Made by a program: the position numbers and the translations under genes
Notes under the pieces: generated by a model
What the model saw: the letters and a program-made list of their open reading frames with translations, nothing else
What the model was told of the DNA's origin: nothing
Databases searched by the model: none
Assembly (NCBI RefSeq): GCF_004682055.1
Contig: NZ_QUZU01000020.1
Coordinates: 1 to 64,000, forward strand
From: Pseudomonas kairouanensis
GTDB lineage: Bacteria > Pseudomonadota > Gammaproteobacteria > Pseudomonadales > Pseudomonadaceae
Length of the DNA: 64,000 nt
Direction of reading: 5' to 3'
Shown here: positions 61,321-64,000 of the stretch, piece by piece
Layout of the letters: every line of letters starts with the position of its first letter
Position numbering within the stretch: position 1 is the first letter of the stretch

Positions 61321-62325
61321 TCAGGTCGAATGCGCTTCGTAGTGGTCATTTTCCAGGCGGGAATACCGCTGATAATTGGTTTGTTTGATATGTACATCAA
61401 AGTCCGTTTGGTCAACGGTTATGCCGGTTTGCTCGATCGAAGGCAGGTCGGCACGAGGCATGGCCAAAAGGTGTGGGTTCACGATGAATTCTTTTTGGTC
61501 CGCTCGCAAAATCCCCAGCATAAAGTGGGGCAGCAACCCGCCTCGCACTGCCACTTCACGTTGCCCAGGAAAAAGACCACTGTCGGCAGCATATTCGGGC
61601 AACCGCAACCTTCTGATGTGGCTGAAGGCCGAGCTGCCTATCGCCGAGCTGATGCAGTAGCGTTCAAAAGGGGTGGGGATGAAGTAGTAATAAACCACCT
61701 TGGCAGGCTGGTTGATGTCGTTGAATTTAGCTGCGGCATTCCATGAGGTGGACGTTGAGACGAGTATCGATTCGCTGGAAACACCTCTTAGTCCGGCCGT
61801 ATGCAGGAGAAACAGATAATAGTCGCGCACCAAAGCCTTTATTTCCGGGGATTCGTTTTGTACCGATGCAATAAAGTCGGACCGGTTTTTTGTCCGCGTG
61901 AATAATTGAGCTATGTCGGGGTTAAGCCGCAAGAACTCTTCTTTTTTATGGAAATCACCTTGAAGGACCCTGGCGATCTTATTGAAGATAAAACCAAACG
62001 TGGCGTCGCTTACATCCTCGATCGTTTGCAAATAGTTCCGGCTGGCAACGGTTCGCTCCTGCTCCACGAAGTGTTTGGATTTGGCACCAAAATAAAAGGT
62101 TTTTTGGTAGACCTCGCCTTCACCATCGTCCTTGGTACAACCCACGCGCATCATTAGGTTGGTAAAGCTATCACCCCTGAAAGTGTTGAGTGCCTTGCTT
62201 TTGCTCAGCAACGCCACCGCGTTCCTGAAGGTGGTCTCCTGCTTCCTGGTCAAGGGCGCCACGTTCGCGCTGTAGGACGCTGTTGTCTTCCAGTCGTAGT
62301 CTCTCAGATAGTCAAGCAGGCGCAT
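61321..62325 (-). CDS. Hypothetical protein with ADP-ribosyltransferase-like motifs
   Basis: 334 residues with no signal peptide or membrane segment. Recognisable pattern: TFRGD (Arg50) or LRG (Arg180), then LVSTSTSW (Ser190-Ser194), then GQREVAV (Gln255, Glu257). Arg, STS and Q/E-x-E in this order are the catalytic signature of mono-ADP-ribosyltransferases, and the last is followed by a strand-like RGGLLPHFML. No immunity-like partner is adjacent. The family is not known to me; the spacing between Arg and STS is unusual whichever Arg is chosen. It is flanked by the sulfur genes but is not obviously related. Confidence 0.5.
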   Translation of the reverse strand: MRLLDYLRDYDWKTTASYSANVAPLTRKQETTFRNAVALLSKSKALNTFRGDSFTNLMMRVGCTKDDGEGEVYQKTFYFGAKSKHFVEQERTVASRNYLQTIEDVSDATFGFIFNKIARVLQGDFHKKEEFLRLNPDIAQLFTRTKNRSDFIASVQNESPEIKALVRDYYLFLLHTAGLRGVSSESILVSTSTSWNAAAKFNDINQPAKVVYYYFIPTPFERYCISSAIGSSAFSHIRRLRLPEYAADSGLFPGQREVAVRGGLLPHFMLGILRADQKEFIVNPHLLAMPRADLPSIEQTGITVDQTDFDVHIKQTNYQRYSRLENDHYEAHST

Positions 62326-62533
62326 TGATGGTCCTTATCGTCGCAGCGTACAAAAGAGCGCAGATGCTACCCGTTTCACCCCCGCCACACACCCCTTCCC
62401 AACGCCTACGTATGTCTATAACGCATACCCCATTCTCAAACGTCATAATCCTACGTTTTCCTACATGGTAATCTCACACGTCTACCAATAGGCATTGATC
62501 GTATGCAGTCAATGGCCCCAACCAGGAAAGATC

Positions 62534-63403
62534 ATGCCGAAAAAGTCTCACACAGCCCTGCGCCGTAATTTCCGTGAACTGCTTGCAACGCCAAGCTGCG
62601 TTGAAACCGCTTCTGTCTTTGACCCGATGTCTGCACGTATTGCCGCTGACCTGGGTTTTGAGGTTGGCATCCTGGGAGGCTCGGTGGCCTCGTTGCAGGT
62701 ACTGGCAGCACCTGATTTTGCGCTTATCACGCTGAGTGAGTTCGTCGAGCAGGCCACGCGCATTGGCCGTGTGGCCCAACTGCCGTTCATTGCCGATGCC
62801 GACCATGGCTATGGCAACGCCCTGAACGTGATGCGTACCGTCGAAGAGCTTGAGCGCGCCGGCGTTGCCGCGCTGACCATTGAAGACACCCTGCTGCCTG
62901 CGCAGTTCGGGCGTAAATCCACCGACCTGATTTCCATTGACGAAGGCATCGGCAAGGTTCGCGCCGCGCTGGAAGCACGGGTTGACCCCGAGTTGTCGAT
63001 CATCGCCCGGACCAATGCCGGTGTACTGCCGACCGAGGCCGTGATCGAGCGCACCCTGGCCTATCAAAAAGCCGGGGCCGATGGGATCTGCATGGTCGGC
63101 GTGAGTGACTTCGACCATCTGGAAAAGATCGCCGAACACCTGACGGTGCCGCTGATGCTGGTGACCTATGGCAACCCCAAACTGCATGACGCCCAGCGTC
63201 TGGCCAGCCTGGGTGTGCGCGTGGTGGTTGCCGGGCATGGCGCCTACTTTGCAGCCATCAAGGCCACCTACGACAGCCTGCGCGCTCAACGCCAGCTGAC
63301 CCACAGCACGTCGAACCTCAGTGCCACCGAGTTGACCCACACCTACACGCTGCCGGAAAGCTACATGGCCTGGGCCGAAGAGTTCATGGACGTCAAAGAG
63401 TAA
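62534..63403 (+). CDS. Oxaloacetate decarboxylase (isocitrate lyase/PEP mutase superfamily)
   Basis: 289 residues matching the Pseudomonas oxaloacetate decarboxylase type. [15 protein letters not shown] has the Mg-binding Asp pair, with [12 protein letters not shown] and IIARTNAG following. It catalyses oxaloacetate to pyruvate plus CO2. The upstream frame to 62495 is not used because AGGAAAG lies shortly before ATG 62534. A stable hairpin follows the stop (63411-63442). Confidence 0.9.
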   Translation: MPKKSHTALRRNFRELLATPSCVETASVFDPMSARIAADLGFEVGILGGSVASLQVLAAPDFALITLSEFVEQATRIGRVAQLPFIADADHGYGNALNVMRTVEELERAGVAALTIEDTLLPAQFGRKSTDLISIDEGIGKVRAALEARVDPELSIIARTNAGVLPTEAVIERTLAYQKAGADGICMVGVSDFDHLEKIAEHLTVPLMLVTYGNPKLHDAQRLASLGVRVVVAGHGAYFAAIKATYDSLRAQRQLTHSTSNLSATELTHTYTLPESYMAWAEEFMDVKE

Positions 63404-63410
63404 GCCTGCA

Positions 63411-63442
63411 AGCGGTGAGCGCCCTCCCCTGGGCTCACCGCT
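63411..63442 (+). terminator. Hairpin after the oxaloacetate decarboxylase gene
   Basis: AGCGGTGAGC (63411-63420) and GCTCACCGCT (63433-63442) form a perfect ten-base stem eight bases after the stop. No T-run follows; it may terminate transcription or shield the mRNA end. Confidence 0.55.
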
Positions 63443-63521
63443 GCGCTGTCCTGCCCTAGGCCAGCGTCGGTAATGGCGAAGACGTCCCCCCCCCGATTGA
63501 TCCCGTTACAGCACCGCGTAT

Positions 63522-64000
63522 TCACGCCCGGAAAAACCGGTTGGCCGGCCTCGGCAGCCCCAGGTTGTCACGCAAGGTGGTGCCCGCGTACTCGCGGCGG
63601 AATATCCCGCGCCGTTGCAGTTCAGGCACGACGTTATCGACAAAGTCATCCAGCCCGCCCGGCAGCCACGGGAACATGATGTTAAAACCATCGCTGCCCT
63701 CCTCCTCCAGCCATTGCTGCATCTGATCGGCAATGCTGTGGGCCGTGCCCACGAACGACAGCCCCGCATAACCGCCCAGGCGCTGGGCCAACTGGCGCAC
63801 GGTGAGTTGCTCGCGATCGGCCAACGCCAATACGCGTTCGCGGGAGCTCTGGCTGTCATTGGTGGGCGGGATACTCGGCAGGAATTTATCCAGATCGAAC
63901 TTGGAGGCGTCCGTACCCAACGCGACGGACAGCGAGGCGATGGCGCTCTGTTCATGTACCAGGCTATCCAGGTGCGCACGTGTGCGCCGGGCGTCTTCCT
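63522..64000 (-). CDS. LLM-class flavin-dependent monooxygenase (partial, 5' end beyond right edge)
   Basis: C-terminal 158 residues of another NtaA/SnaA-type monooxygenase. FVGTAHSIADQMQQWLEEEGSDGFNIMFPWLPGGLDDFVDNVVPEL and the closing YAGTTLRDNLGLPRP are the same family end as the complete gene at 58851 (here named by short motifs GFNIMFPWLPGG and YAGTTLRDNLGLP). The gene continues beyond 64000 on the minus strand. Substrate unknown; a second sulfur-compound monooxygenase is likely. Confidence 0.88.
   Translation of the reverse strand, partial: EDARRTRAHLDSLVHEQSAIASLSVALGTDASKFDLDKFLPSIPPTNDSQSSRERVLALADREQLTVRQLAQRLGGYAGLSFVGTAHSIADQMQQWLEEEGSDGFNIMFPWLPGGLDDFVDNVVPELQRRGIFRREYAGTTLRDNLGLPRPANRFFRA

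Noticed and set aside
1-64000. rRNA, tRNA, CRISPR or riboswitch genes
   Set aside because: None recognised by eye, although weak or unusual RNAs could be missed without a covariance search.

Overview
The window looks like chromosomal DNA of a Pseudomonas, most likely of the P. fluorescens group. The basis is the GC-rich coding style, the Pseudomonas-type small stress proteins, the LOV-domain histidine kinase of P. syringae type, and recognition of the families; no database search was possible. No rRNA, tRNA or CRISPR array was seen.

Region 1 (1-9499, all minus strand) is a tightly overlapping respiratory operon: alternative complex III (actA-B-C-D-E-F), a small unknown membrane protein, an SCO-type copper chaperone, and a caa3-type cytochrome c oxidase (subunit II with a fused cytochrome c domain, then subunit I, cut by the window edge). 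Region 2 (9559-22848) starts with a thiamine-diphosphate oxidase/decarboxylase and a short-chain dehydrogenase, then on the plus strand a very large CheB-CheR-PAS-histidine kinase-receiver hybrid, two small unknown proteins, KGG-repeat stress proteins, an orphan ClpP-like protein, DUF2934, a zinc-ribbon protein, an SRPBCC protein and a zinc alcohol dehydrogenase. Region 3 (22939-29954) has an APC permease and the complete cyoABCDE bo3 quinol oxidase operon. Region 4 (29803-43657) is a stress island: LOV hybrid kinase, DUF892 proteins, manganese catalase, another KGG protein, metallothionein, YbdK ligase, a methyltransferase, a haem-oxygenase-like diiron protein, M42 peptidase, ZIP transporter, PLDc_N and DUF421 membrane proteins and a CinA-type amidase. 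The manganese catalase, DUF892 and KGG combination mirrors the yciGFE-katN stress locus of enterobacteria.

Region 5 (43858-57297) is variable and partly decayed: an iron permease, a frameshifted Gfo/Idh/MocA oxidoreductase, a LysE exporter, exonuclease III followed in frame by a ligase-D phosphoesterase remnant, an IS66-type element, a stand-alone RibD-like deaminase, a DUF4304 remnant, a second truncated IS66 transposase, traces of an integrase, and an AT-rich tniA-tniB-tniQ transposition module. Region 6 (57298-64000) returns to GC-rich DNA: a P-loop nucleotide kinase, then a sulfur-scavenging-type set (nitroreductase, flavin monooxygenase, sulfonate-type binding protein), a protein with ADP-ribosyltransferase-like motifs, an oxaloacetate decarboxylase, and a second flavin monooxygenase cut by the right edge.

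The most interesting non-standard signals are: two homologous intergenic elements ending in near-identical terminators (20505-20628 plus, 38752-38878 minus), probably paralogous small RNAs; a protein with STS and QxE motifs (61321-62325); a 152-bp convergent coding overlap between cyoE and the LOV kinase; the TniABQ module; and exonuclease III separated by a single TGA from an in-frame ligase-D domain.
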